Of a stretch of DNA of 64,000 bases, positions 11,287 to 21,722 are shown piece after piece. Below the pieces are notes generated by a model, which was not told where the DNA came from, did not search any database, and saw nothing but the letters and a program-made list of their open reading frames with translations. A program made the position numbers and the translations under genes. This DNA comes from Obelidium mucronatum (lineage: Eukaryota > Chytridiomycota > Chytridiomycetes > Chytridiales > Chytriomycetaceae): contig JAIVFH010000082.1 of NCBI GenBank assembly GCA_025765595.1, positions 1-64,000 of the forward strand, written 5' to 3'. Within the stretch, counting starts at the first letter, position 1, and every line of letters begins with the position of its first letter.

Positions 11287-11679
11287 CTTGATCAAATCCG
11301 GGATATCACTCCAAAGAACATTCGCCAGACCGTGGGCAAAGCCTGGTTACGCACGCCACCTGTTCTTCGTTCTCAAGTTATCTTTCCAACAGAAGTACTA
11401 ATAATTGTTTTACAATTTGTGGTGAATGTTGGGGTGCGAGATGAAACGGAAATCTTTCGAGCAGGGGAACATGCAGTGGCAAACTTTGGAAAAATGAGAT
11501 TGGTGTGTCGTGAATGGAAAATGTTGGTAGAAGAGAGATATTGGTCTCTTGTCGATAGTGTGGTGTTTGAATGGGCCGAAGCTAGCCGTTGGAGCCCCGT
11601 CAACAGCCGAATTCACAGTGGATACTCTTCGCCATATATAGGGTATGGATATGGGTCGGACCGCGGAAACTATTATTAA
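11287..11679 (+). CDS. F-box-like coding segment, possibly the C-terminal exon of the RNA repair gene
   Basis: The frame reads a basic stretch and then an F-box-like helix set: FPTEVLIIVLQFV, later MRLVCREWKMLVEERYW, the typical F-box pattern. It ends with a short Gly/Tyr tail (GYGYGSDRGNYY). No ATG in this frame lies between the ligase stop and the F-box; the nearest are at 11110 and 11131 inside the ligase exon. Splicing from GGCAAA (11162) to the AG at 11286 joins it in phase to the ligase, giving a kinase-capping-ligase-F-box fusion. The donor (GTCGTT) is weak, so a separate gene with an unseen first exon remains possible. Confidence 0.45.
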   Translation, partial: LDQIRDITPKNIRQTVGKAWLRTPPVLRSQVIFPTEVLIIVLQFVVNVGVRDETEIFRAGEHAVANFGKMRLVCREWKMLVEERYWSLVDSVVFEWAEASRWSPVNSRIHSGYSSPYIGYGYGSDRGNYY

Positions 11680-11736
11680 TTTCCATATTTTGGCTTTTTT
11701 GCATTGAAGAATACAACTCAAGTTTATTTCTATCGT

Positions 11737-12570
11737 TTACGTGTTTGGTATTGGTGGTAGTTTTTTTGGTGGTCGACCAGAAGGTAATGTGGATGGCTTT
11801 GTTTCACAGTTAACACGAAAAACGCGTTTGCGAAGGGGTGGTATTGGAGGGTCCATGGGTATATGAGTGTTTTGTTTCTCATCCTGTTTCGCATTCACTT
11901 CCTTATCCATTTTCTCCGGAACCAACACAGGTGCCTCAATCTCTTCTGATTCCCAGTCAAAATACTCTTCATTCTCCAAATCATCAAAAGGAGACATCCC
12001 TTGCAGAGATAACGGGATGCCATACTTGGCATTAAATTCGTCAAAAGAAGCGTTTGAGAGCCATGACTTTTGGCTGAACCGCTGCTGCCTTATCTGCTCA
12101 GACTGTCCAACAGCGGAATCCGACATAATTTTGTAATTTTCGTCGAAAGATTCCAGATAGTGTTGGTGTTTTAGAGATGGCACCAAGTGGGGTCTCGCCT
12201 GCTCGCTGGCCCCTTTTGCTGTAATAGATTGATCATTCATTGTATTTGAATCAGCTGCTGCTGAGTAGTGAGAGTTGAATTGGTCGATTAGTTCATAGAT
12301 GGGGGTTGATTTTGCCAACAAAGCGTTTCCCGCACCATTCTCCTTGATCTGAATCGGAGTTTGAAGGCGCAAGAGGCTTGCATCCAAGTCATAGAGAAGA
12401 TTGTCCGCATGTATCACTGACTTTGACTTTGTGGCCATTGTTTCCGAGTCAAATTGGTGGTTAATTGAATTATTATAGGCTTGTGAAGTGACAGCTGGAG
12501 ACACTATCAAAATGCACAAGGCGGTGATAATTTTGACCCATACATATCGCGCTAAGGGTGTCGAAATCAT
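11737..12570 (-). CDS. Hypothetical secreted protein
   Basis: An intronless reading frame of 277 residues. It begins with a likely signal peptide (VKIITALCILIVSPAVTS, cleavage near residue 30). The rest is low in cysteine and acidic to polar, with DDLENEEYFDWESEEIE near residue 200 and a Pro/basic C-terminal tail (RPPKKLPPIP) that resembles SH3-binding sequence. I recognise no domain. It is convergent with the F-box segment (57 bp) and divergent from the methyltransferase (198 bp). Confidence 0.6.
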   Translation of the reverse strand: MISTPLARYVWVKIITALCILIVSPAVTSQAYNNSINHQFDSETMATKSKSVIHADNLLYDLDASLLRLQTPIQIKENGAGNALLAKSTPIYELIDQFNSHYSAAADSNTMNDQSITAKGASEQARPHLVPSLKHQHYLESFDENYKIMSDSAVGQSEQIRQQRFSQKSWLSNASFDEFNAKYGIPLSLQGMSPFDDLENEEYFDWESEEIEAPVLVPEKMDKEVNAKQDEKQNTHIPMDPPIPPLRKRVFRVNCETKPSTLPSGRPPKKLPPIPNT

Positions 12571-12599
12571 GAAAAGGGCACAGTGCTATTGTGAAAGCA

Positions 12600-12631
12600 T
12601 TAGGCACGCGGTTCATTAGGCAAGCGGTTCA
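12600..12631. repeat. 16 bp tandem duplication in a divergent promoter
   Basis: Two adjacent copies, TTAGGCACGCGGTTCA and TTAGGCAAGCGGTTCA, differ at one base. They lie 30 bp upstream of the secreted-protein start and about 140 bp upstream of the methyltransferase start, where paired regulator sites could sit. No known factor is assigned. Confidence 0.6.
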
Positions 12632-12768
12632 TTTGCCTTCTATAAGAATCTTTTGCAAGAGTAGCCATGTATGCCTTCAACAAAGCATCTTAATGGACCA
12701 GTAGCTAGGTCATTTCTTTGCATGCCACTTGTTTGGCTTGAGATTTCTGAAAAACATCCAACAATTGA

Positions 12769-14183
12769 ATGGGAAGCCAGTTGTCAAAGTTCCAAGAGCG
12801 CCGCCGCCAAAAGGGTGTCTTACCAGCCCAGGAAGAAACTGTCGAAGTTCCAAATACGCCGGCACCCGAAGCTGCTGACGGCAGTGATCAATCCGCGCGA
12901 ACTTCCATGGCTGGCACCTCCATCAATGAAAGCAGTTGAGTCGGTCTTCCTCTTCACACAGCCATACACAATATTAAAACGCTCCTTTCCTATCAAGTTG
13001 CTGCTACTTGGAGACCCGAAGATGCCGAGGATCGCCGCAGGTACCACGCGGTTGAAGCAAGTGATTATGTGTTGCCGAATGACGACAGGGAGCAAACTCG
13101 TTTAGAGCTTCAGGTTTGTTGCTTTAGCAAACACAACACACCCTCTTATACTTTCAATCTGAAGCATCGTATGCTCCGATATGCGTTTGGCTCGTGAGTT
13201 TAATTGAATCCAGAAAAATTGGCCCCTTATATTTATTGTTTCTCGTGCAGAGATGTTGTTTGCCCTGAAGCACGTAAGATCATCAAGAGACACGGAGCAA
13301 AGGTGCTTGATGTTGGATGCGCCAATGGGGCGTGGATGGATTCTCTATTCACGGCGGGGAATGTGAATTGCGAATACCATGGAGTGGTAAACATCTCTTA
13401 TCTTCACCTCAAATGGCTTATCCACGAAATTAGGATGTCGCGGAAGACGCATTTGAGTTTGGAACGGTCTGCGGCGCTAAAATTGTAGTGGGCAATGTCT
13501 TGGAGGGTTTACCCTGTTAGTGTCAGCCACGTTTATTTTTGGATATTGAACTGAAAGTTAAAAACCAAGATGAGGACAACACGTTTGACTACGTACATCA
13601 ACGAATGCTTGTTCTTGGAATTCCAAAGGAAAAATGGCCCCAGGTTTTTCGTGAACTCATCCGTGTGACCAAGCCTGGTGGTTGGATTGAACTCTTAGAA
13701 GTTGATACCGATGTTTATCGGACAGGCCCTATAGCTACCACATTCAGCAAATCGAGTATGTTTATGGTTTTTGGAAGCTATAGAAAGGGTTTTAATCTTT
13801 GTTCAGTGTTCAACGCCTTTGAAAAACGTGGGTTGGAGCCTCACGCTGGTTCCAATCTTGTGCACCATGCTACAAACAGCGGATCTTTGACGAACATTGG
13901 TAGCAAGACAGTGTCCCTTCCATTGGCATGGAATGGAGAACTTGTAAGTCTACTATTATATTTGTTAAGTGTTTGTCGACGATAATGCTTGTAAACACAG
14001 GGAAATCTCCACGCGAAAGATGTACGCGGAGTTTTCTTGAATCTCAGTGGGTTTATGTCCAAGGTACTGGGAGTTTCTATCGAAGAATATTCTGCAATGG
14101 TAGATCAATGTGTTGTGGAATGGTCGGAAACAAAAGCCTTTGCAAACTACTTCTCAGCTTATGGCCAAGTCCACAAAGCGTAG
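12769..14183 (+). CDS. Class I SAM-dependent methyltransferase with possible N-myristoylation signal
   Basis: The start at 12769 reads MGSQLSKF, which fits an N-myristoylation signal (Gly2, Ser6). A disordered Pro/Ala/Ser segment follows, then YQVAATWRPEDAEDRRRYH. The SAM-binding motif I is VLDVGCANGAWMDSL. Later motifs are DNTFDYVHQRML and ELIRVTKPGGWIELLEVD. This is the LaeA/TAM-like layout common in fungi; the substrate is unknown. At least seven introns are needed. An apparent in-frame TGA near 12937 is removed if 12935-12961 is a 27 nt intron. Other introns (for example 13114-13164 and 13194 onward) are about 50 nt. The end is the TAG at 14181. Confidence 0.85.
12935..12961 (+). other. 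Putative 27 nt intron in the methyltransferase gene
   Basis: GTTGAG...TTCACACAG. The length is a multiple of three and the interval contains an in-frame TGA, so the downstream frame is the same with or without splicing but only the spliced form is open. The flanks read INES and then TIHNIK. The donor is non-consensus, and a true stop or sequence error cannot be excluded. Confidence 0.45.
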
Positions 14184-14253
14184 AGTAGAACGTAATTTTT
14201 TTGGAGCTCAAGTAAACCTGGAAGCTGCGTTTATTAAATATGAGTTGCCAATA

Positions 14254-15330
14254 TTAATACTGAATAAATCCCTGTGCCATTTGAATCTTTGCTTTGGCAG
14301 TCGTTTTGGCTTCTTTTTCGAGTTCAGCGGCCTGGTCCTTGTTGCTCTTTTTCTTCTTTATAGATCTATATGGTCCAGCCATACTTCCGACAGGAGGCCC
14401 GCTTGATTTTGATCGACCATTCGCAAAATCCGAATAACTGAGAGGCTCTTTTCCGGCAATTGATGGTCCTGGTAGATATTCCGATTTCGGTGTTGTTTGG
14501 AGTGGTGTTTTTGACGATTGAGAAGAACGCGACGAGCTCCAAGTATCCCGACTCATTTGCGGGGGTGTTTCTGGATAATCAAGAGAACGCTCTGAGCCTG
14601 TATCTTGCTGTTGTTGCTGTTGTTGACTGGGACATGTGCCCAATCGACTCTGCTCCATCTGGTGCGACAATTCTTGAATATTGTTTTGCATGGCGCGTGA
14701 TGCAATGGTGCTTGCCCCCCTTTGCAATCGCGGCGGTCGAAATGGTGGGCTGCTATTCGGTGCAGCAACGGCGCGATCAGTTGCAACGGCGCGATCACCA
14801 GCTGATCGAACACTTTCGCAAGCTGCGTTAATTGATGCGATCCAAGAGTTCTTTGCAGTTTTGTTTGAAGCAAGGAGGCTGCATATTTTGTTTGGAGCCA
14901 CAAGTGCGTGATAGATAAGAACCCTTCTTTAAGGAATACACCACACAAGTTCTTACATCCATGACTTCTGCATTCCAAGGTATGAGTTAGTATTCGAGAT
15001 CATAAGTCCCAAGGGGTAATCTGGCAGAAAGTGCAGCGTCGGCGACACAGAAGTCGAAGCTGAAAGAACCATGCAATCGATCACGAACTCAGCCGGCGCA
15101 GACGTAGGAAACATATACAGAGAAGTTTCTGAGAGAACGAAGAATCGGCGAACCCAAGGAATTGACTGAAGCTCTTGCAATCGAGATTGCAGTGATGGAG
15201 GCACCATCTCCATAAACCCAGACAGGGCACCATCCGCTATTCAAACGTCAGTCTGGAGTCAGTTCGTTAAGAAGACCTCACCAAGAAGTTCGCCCACCGT
15301 TTTGGGCATGTTGCTGGCGGACTTGATCAT
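14254..15330 (-). CDS. PH-domain protein, tandem paralogue 1
   Basis: Three exons (15330-15282, 15236-14957, 14923-14254) give 332 residues. The N-terminal module MPKTVGELL...LSGFM is shared with paralogue 3. Then comes a PH-type domain opening PWVRRFFVLSETSLYMF and ending with a Trp helix (AKNSWIASINAA). The second half is low complexity (Gln run, Ser/Pro) and Lys-rich, ending KIQMAQGFIQY. The second intron, at the end of a PH strand, is only 33 nt but lies at the same residue and phase (TGG-AT/) as longer introns in both paralogues. A phosphoinositide-binding cortical adaptor is an inference from the PH fold only. Confidence 0.8.
14924..14956 (-). other. 33 nt intron, position conserved among paralogues
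   Basis: On the minus strand it runs GTAAGAAC...TTAAAGAAG. The exon before ends TGG-AT (phase 2), as do the homologous exons of the two neighbouring paralogues, whose introns there are 68 and about 64 nt. This is the best-supported ultrashort intron in the window. Confidence 0.8.
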
Positions 15331-15410
15331 TTTAATACAATTAAAATTTGACAGGCTTGTATTGTTCACCTTCCATATTATTCTCAACTATTTACAATTC
15401 AAAAGAAATA

Positions 15411-16459
15411 TCAGAACTGAATAAATGCCTGAGACATCTGCACTTTTGCACTCTTGGCCTTTTTGGGAGAGACGGGGATCTCTGTGCTGCCACTGCCAAC
15501 ACTCTTTTTGCGTTCTGCGAGGCCAAAGAAACCTTTCTTGGAACCTGATCCATCGTCTTCATCGCTGTCAACTCCTCCAAACACTCCACCACCCTTCACG
15601 CCCACATCTGAACGTGACGCGGATGCCACGGACTGCCTTGCACTACCACCTGAATGCGTACTCATTGTACGAGCGGTTGAGTCTCTTCTGAATGGTCCGG
15701 TGTCTTGATATGATCCATTTGTTAGTGTCGTCGCTTGCGAAAACCTGTTTTGAAAATCAACGTCGTCGACATTATTTTGATTCAATTGCTGCAAAAGATA
15801 TCTTGCTTAATTTAAAATTCATATGCTATTGGCAAAGAGTAGTAGTAATACCATTCTGGCCTGCTCGAGTTGCATTTGAAGTCGGCGAACTTTCTCTTGA
15901 GCAGAGATAACTTCATGTTCCGAACTTCGCTGCTGTAGCTGATATTGTTCATTGATGAATGTGATTTCAGAATTTATCATATCAATCCAGGTATTCTTTG
16001 ATGACTTGTTTTGTGTGGACAGTCTGTTTCAGATAAGCCACCGTAAGTTCCCCCCAGATCAAGATAACAAACGCATCAGCGACTTTCTTACATCCACGAC
16101 CGGCCTCTCTTATCAGAGCCCTCACATACTTCAAATGCGAGTGGGGTGCTGGCAGATAAACTGTTGACAATAGATATCACACTACACGTTGGTCCAAGTG
16201 GAAAGCGATCCAGTTCGAACTCAGGAGGCGATGATGAGGCAAACAGAAACAAGTGACCAGAAGACAGGATGCAGAAGCGCCGGACCCATGGGATTGGTGT
16301 TGTCTGGCTGTGGACACCAGGAGCCAATAAATTGAGATAGCCACTGACAGCATTCTGATCCTCTACTAACGCTCGTGAGTCTTCGCAGAACAGAGCCGTG
16401 GATAAAGACATAAGCTTACCCAGTAGGCCTTGCACTTGCTGGATATTGTTCAGACTCAT
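15411..16459 (-). CDS. PH-domain protein, tandem paralogue 2
   Basis: The start at 16459 is MSLNNIQQVQGLL. A short in-frame intron of about 39 nt may follow. The PH-like domain opens PWVRRFCILSSGHLFLFAS and ends KNTWIDMINSEI. A coiled coil follows (HEVISAQEKVRRLQMQLEQAR), then a Ser-rich tail with SDVGVKGGGVFG and the terminus KVQMSQAFIQF. The conserved phase-2 intron after SWI is 68 nt here. SDVGV..GGG.FG and the last ten residues are shared with paralogue 3, and the last ten also with paralogue 1. All three genes are on the same strand with short spacers. Confidence 0.8.
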
Positions 16460-16760
16460 GCGGGCTGTTCTGATTTTCAAGATTTTTTATTAATCCCACC
16501 TGCGTTTAAGTGGCGTCAGTGTCTTCTTTTTTTCCAAATATAAGGGGCCATTCCTTTTAATATATTGAGAATCACAACAATGGCAAGTGTCTGAATTGGA
16601 AGTGGCGCTTTCAAAATCGATTCTGCTGTAAAAATTAGTCACACAGACCGTTTATTTATGAATACAAAGAATTACAATTAGAGGATCAGGGATAGAAAAT
16701 TCCCAAGTTCTCTCCCAGAACATATAAGGATCAATGAAATAGCTTGAACAAGAACCGAGT
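16460..16760. other. Intergenic between PH paralogues 2 and 3
   Basis: About 300 bp holding the promoter of paralogue 2 and the 3' region of paralogue 3. I see no gene or repeat. Confidence 0.5.
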
Positions 16761-18124
16761 TCAAAACTGTACAAAAGTCTTCATCATTTGCGCCTTGTGG
16801 TTCTTTTTTTTCTTCTTATCGTTCGAGTCGTCACTCTTAACAGATTCCCCACCAAGAGTAGATGTATCTGCGGATCTTTCGGATCCAAATATGCCACCAC
16901 CACGAACACCAACATCAGAAGAATACGAACGCGCATGATGCAAGTTTTGCTGGGGCTGAACGAAAGCATCCTGGCGCCGGAAACTGCTGCTTTGAGCTGG
17001 GCTAATTGGCGCCAAGAAACCGTGGGCATCTCGTTCGAAATGAGTCGAGTGGGACGAATGAAGAGACGATGAGGAGTCTTCCCTGGGGGAGTAATATGTT
17101 CCAGCGCTCGACATACTCTCTTGATATGGCGCGTTCAAATGATGCATCATTTGAGCCGTCCTTGTACGCGGGGACTGGTAGGATGATTGCTGCTGCATCA
17201 TCCTTTCATTAAGCTCCTAACCAAAAAAAGAGTGCGGCATTTAAAAACTGGAAATTTAATTAAACCGAGAGGATTCTTACAGATTGTGCTTGCTCGAGTT
17301 GCTCACTTAAAATATACACTTGCTCTTGAACATCGGATTGTCTCGGAGCAGCATTTCTGTAGACATTATCCAATCCCCTAACAGTTTCTTCAGCGTTGGT
17401 GCGACGCGGACTCTTCCCGTAAACATCCTCCATGCTCCGAACAGTATCCGAATCTCCTCGACGGGGGTACGCAGCTTGTCTGGGAATAGCCACCGGTTTT
17501 GCTGCAGAGTCATTTGATCGAGAAATCAGAAGCGAAATCATATCTATCCAAGTCTCCTTCGACACTCTGGTAGTAGCCGAGAGACTGAAACCAAAAATGG
17601 AGATCAAAGTTATCAGCTCTTAGCATCACCACAAGCAAAAAGAACTCACATCCACAGCTTTCCATCGATTCCATTCACTTCAAATGCCAATGAGTTATTG
17701 GCTCTTTGCGAGTCTTCAGCCAATCGAGCACCTTGTCCGAGAATCACTTCGTCAAGCACGTACTCAGATGCCGCTGACGATGCAAACTGGCAAACTCGAT
17801 CCTTTGAAAGAACAAAGAACCGACGCACCCAGGGTAGCTCTGTATGGCGAAGTGCTGCGGACGGAACAATGTTTAGGAACCCACTCAAGGCAGAGGCATC
17901 GGCTGTTAACAGAGCATGTGAGTACATTTACTCCCAATGAGTCTGAATGATTGCTTACAGAGTAGCTCTCCGACTGTAGCTGGCATAGCAGAAGATGGTG
18001 CTGCAAATGGAAACACAGATGAGGCACTCAGCACAGCTCAATGAGCTCACTTACCATCCATCACTCCCAGGCTCGAATCCAGATCGGCAATCAAGGCATC
18101 CATGTCAATGTTCCTGTGTGTCAT
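16761..18124 (-). CDS. PH-domain protein with LD-like N-terminus, tandem paralogue 3
   Basis: The start at 18124 reads MTHRNIDMDALIADLDSSLG. The segment MDALIADLDSSL resembles the LD motifs of paxillin-type adaptors (LDxLLxxL), which bind focal-adhesion helices. MPATVGELL and ALSGFLNIV follow, then a PH domain (PWVRRFFVLSKDRVCQF ... KETWIDMISLL), a coiled coil (QEQVYILSEQLEQAQS), a Ser/Gln-rich region with SDVGVRGGGIFG, and the terminus KAQMMKTFVQF. It has five or more introns, including the conserved phase-2 intron after the PH Trp. The best guess is a membrane-associated adaptor; the LD assignment is an inference from sequence pattern. Confidence 0.8.
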
Positions 18125-18441
18125 GGTTGTTGGGTGTGGGATTCCGAATTGCTTTTTTTTGTGATTTGGTGGGAGGGGTTTGAAGTCACGTGATACCAAG
18201 CCCAAAGGACAAACATTTCCTTTTGGGGGATAAATATGTAAATCCAAGAGATAAGATTTTGGATCAGTGATAGCAGCTTTGGACTGAATCTCGTCGCTGA
18301 CAGTAAGACTAATAAGAGACTTGTTCTGCCATCAAGTTTCAACGACTACGTGGTGGCGCATTCTAGCGAGACTAACGAAAGAGGGTGAAAGAGTTTTAAA
18401 CAGATGGCAATTCAATCTTTTATTTCGCCAACTGGCCATAG
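18125..18441. other. Intergenic between PH paralogue 3 and the AKR cluster
   Basis: 317 bp containing the promoter of PH paralogue 3 and the 3' flank of the first aldo-keto reductase. No feature recognised. Confidence 0.45.
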
Positions 18442-19857
18442 TTAACGGAGCTTTGGTTCAGCAACGGGCTTGTTGCCCACGATTTCCTCAATTTCAGCCA
18501 AAACGTCAGGTGTCAATTTCGGAACAAGCGCCAACGCTTTCAAATTCTCAGTGACTTGGGATACTTTTGTGGCTCCAGTAATAACAGTAGAGACATTTGG
18601 GTTCGTGATGGTCCACGCCAATGCAAGTTGCGCCACAGTCGCCTCCAACTTTTCAGCAACAACCTTCGATGAGCACACAATTAGTCGATGAACGAGAAAT
18701 TGTTAGTTTGTGTACCTTCAATTTATCAATCTTGGCAAGCTTTTCTTTTCCTTCTGGAGTCGCCAAACCAGCCGCCGCCCGCACCCAAAAGATATTGTCC
18801 TTCAAAGAAAGACGCGTTCCCTCTGGAATTTCTTGATTGTATTTCCCAGTCAGGATTCCTCCAGCCAAGGGAGACCAAATTGTTGTTCCAAGACCGTGCT
18901 TTTCGTAGATTGGAGCATATTCTTTCTCGAATCTTTCGCGGTGGAAGAGATTGTATTGTGGCTGCTCCATCAAGGGACCAATCAGTCCCAACCGCTCGGC
19001 GATGCGATGAGCGTCTGTAAGTTGTTCGGCAGACCATTCAGAAGTTCCCCAGTAAAAAGCCCATCCTTGCTCAATTACGTAGTTGAACGCGCGGACTGTT
19101 TCTTCAAGTGGAGTTTCTGGATCAGGTCTGTGGGCAAAGATCCTGAAGTGATGTTGGGTGAATACGGAAAGAATCCAGAATTGTTTAACAAAAGGAATAC
19201 AAACAAGTCAACGTAGTCAAGCTGGAGACGTTCCAAAGAAGCTTTGGTTCCTTCGATAATGTGTTTGCGCGAGAGCCCAACTTCGTTTACTCCTTCGCCA
19301 CCCCTGCCCAACAAGAGGTAAGTGTTTTGATAAAGAATCAAGGTTTATCGTGTTACCAACCAGTAAATCTTAGTACTGATAACATATGAGGAACGCTTCC
19401 ATCCAAGCTTCTTGATAGCCTTTCCCATGACGATCTCAGCCTTTCCTCCAGTGTATCCTGTCGTAAACATGATGAAGACGTGAGCTTGCAATGCGATCAT
19501 CAGCAACAGTCAAATTTCGAAATTACGTTCAGCATGATCGAAAAAGTTGATTCCATTCTGCGATTTTAAAGTGTCAGCTGAGTCAGCCTGAGTGTTGAGG
19601 TAGAAAAACAAAACTTACAGCATAAGCTTCCTTCAGGATCTCTTCGGCTCCTTCTTGATCTGTAGATTATTTAAATCATAAGAGCTTGTTTTGCATTGAT
19701 TGAAATAAACTGCTTACCAACTTGCCCTCCAAAGACCATTCCTCCAAGCGACACTTTGATAGCATGTGAATACAATTTTCAGCAAACAATTAGACTTACA
19801 AACTGAAACCTTGAGTCCAGATCGACCGAGATATCTATATTCCATTGTAGAAGACAT
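18442..19857 (-). CDS. Aldo-keto reductase (AKR6/Kv-beta-like), tandem copy 1
   Basis: An NADPH-dependent oxidoreductase with a (beta/alpha)8 barrel. The start at 19857 ([19 protein letters not shown]) is the classical AKR opening. Further blocks are [58 protein letters not shown] and a cofactor-binding end, [23 protein letters not shown]. These blocks match potassium-channel beta-subunit AKRs rather than sugar reductases. There are about seven short introns at positions shared with the next two genes. The substrate is unknown. It appears intact after intron removal. Confidence 0.88.
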
Positions 19858-20013
19858 TGTTTTTTTAGACTTTGAGGGGCAATGGTGAGGCAATCTGTTT
19901 ATATAGGACTGAAGCACGCTCGAATTGCGAAATTCACCATCATTTCAAACAACCATTTTCAATCTCAATTTGTTATATTTTCAAGTTTATTTTTCCCCAA
20001 TGAATAAATGCCC

Positions 20014-21491
20014 TCAACGGAATTTTTGATCTTCTGCTGGTTTGTTTTCCAAGATGGCTTCAATTTCAGCGAGAACTTCAGGAACCAATTTCGGAACGAT
20101 TTGCAGGGCCTTGATATTTTCAGTAACTTGAGACGCTCTAGAGGCTCCCGTGATGACTGTGGAAACATTTGGGTTCTTGATTGTCCATGCCAATGAAAGT
20201 TGCGCAAGTGTGGCGCCAAGTTTCTCAGCAATAGGCTATACAAAAGAAGAAAAAAATAACAGCAAGAAGTTAGTAATCGAGCTTGCAGCGTATCAAAATG
20301 AGCTTTGCTGTATAGCGATTTTCTACCTTCAACTTATCAATCTTGGCAAGTCGCTCCTTCCCTTCCGGGGTTTCCAACCCAGCAGCAGCTCTTGCAGCAA
20401 ACTGGTTATCCTTGAGAGACAAACGAGATCCTTCAGGGATCTCATTGTTGTTGTATTTCCCTGTCAAGATTCCACCAGCCAGAGGAGACCAAATCGTGGT
20501 TCCAAGACCATACTTTTCGTACAGTGGTGCATACTCCTTCTCAAATCGTTCGCGATGGAATAAGTTGTATTGTGGTTGCTCCATCAAGGGACCAATGAGT
20601 CCAAGTTTCTCCGCGATTAGGTGGGCATCAGTTAATTGCTCGGCAGACCATTCGGAAGTTCCCCAATAGAAGGCCCATCCTTGCTCGATTACCCAATTGA
20701 ATGCGCGAACGATTTCTTCGGTTGGAGTGTCTGGATCTGGTCGGTGAGCAAAGACCCTTTTTTTTCAAATTTACAGCACATCTAAAAAAAAAAACAAGGG
20801 GGAAACTCACAAGTCAACATAATCCAATTGGAGGCGCTGCAAGGAATCTTTGACCCCTTCAATGATATGTTTACGAGAGAGGCCGACTTCATTGACTCCA
20901 GCGTCGGGTCTTGGTCTGTTTTTTTTGTTAAAGAATTTTGACCATCAAAAAGGAATACAAGGTTTCTACCGAAAGATCTTTGTAGAAATCACGTAAGATG
21001 ATCTCTTCCATCCAAACTTTTTGATTGCTTTTCCCATTGCAATTTCCGACTTTCCTTGAGCGTAACCTGTTCAACCAATTTCATGTATGTTAAAAAAAAA
21101 CCTATTGATCACAGAGGGGCTTTTACCTTCAGCATTGTCGAAGAAATTGATTCCGTTCTGTATGATAAAATTTAAATATCAGGCCTCGTTTTGAACCACA
21201 CGGATGAGATTCATTTTTTTAAGATTTACATCGTAAGCTTCCTTCAAACATTGTTCGGCAACGTCATCGCCTAATTCCCAATGTTAGGCTCGTACAGGCA
21301 TACTCCAAAAAAAAAAAATAAAAGGGCGGGGAAATTCAAGACTCACCAACAGAATCGCCATAGGTGACCCAACCACCGAGAGACACTATATGTTCCCAGA
21401 AATAGTTGAGTTGTTTGTATTTGTTCTTGTCGCACTTGAACTTACAGACTGAAACTTTCAGTCCAGATCGACCGAGATATCTGTACTCCAT
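20014..21491 (-). CDS. Aldo-keto reductase (AKR6/Kv-beta-like), tandem copy 2
   Basis: Starts [15 protein letters not shown] at 21491 and ends [12 protein letters not shown] at 20014. It shares all AKR6 blocks with its neighbours ([49 protein letters not shown]) and introns at the same places, for example just after the KIDKLK block. The cofactor-binding segment [20 protein letters not shown] is intact. Flanking intergenic gaps are 156 and 231 bp, so each copy probably has its own promoter. Confidence 0.88.
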
Positions 21492-21722
21492 CTTTTTTTT
21501 CCGTTACTTTTTTTAAATGCCGTTATTGTTATTTACAGGTCCAGCTTTTACCTTCGATCCGTGCGTGTTCAAGAAATGACGTCAGCTTCCACGACCCCCC
21601 ATCCATTTCAAAATTCGGAATCAAATCATTTCAAATCGTGATAACTGTAAATATCAGATAAACAGAATCAAATTACCAGCTTCTTTTATTCATTCACATA
21701 TGGTGAATAAAACAAAAGAAAT

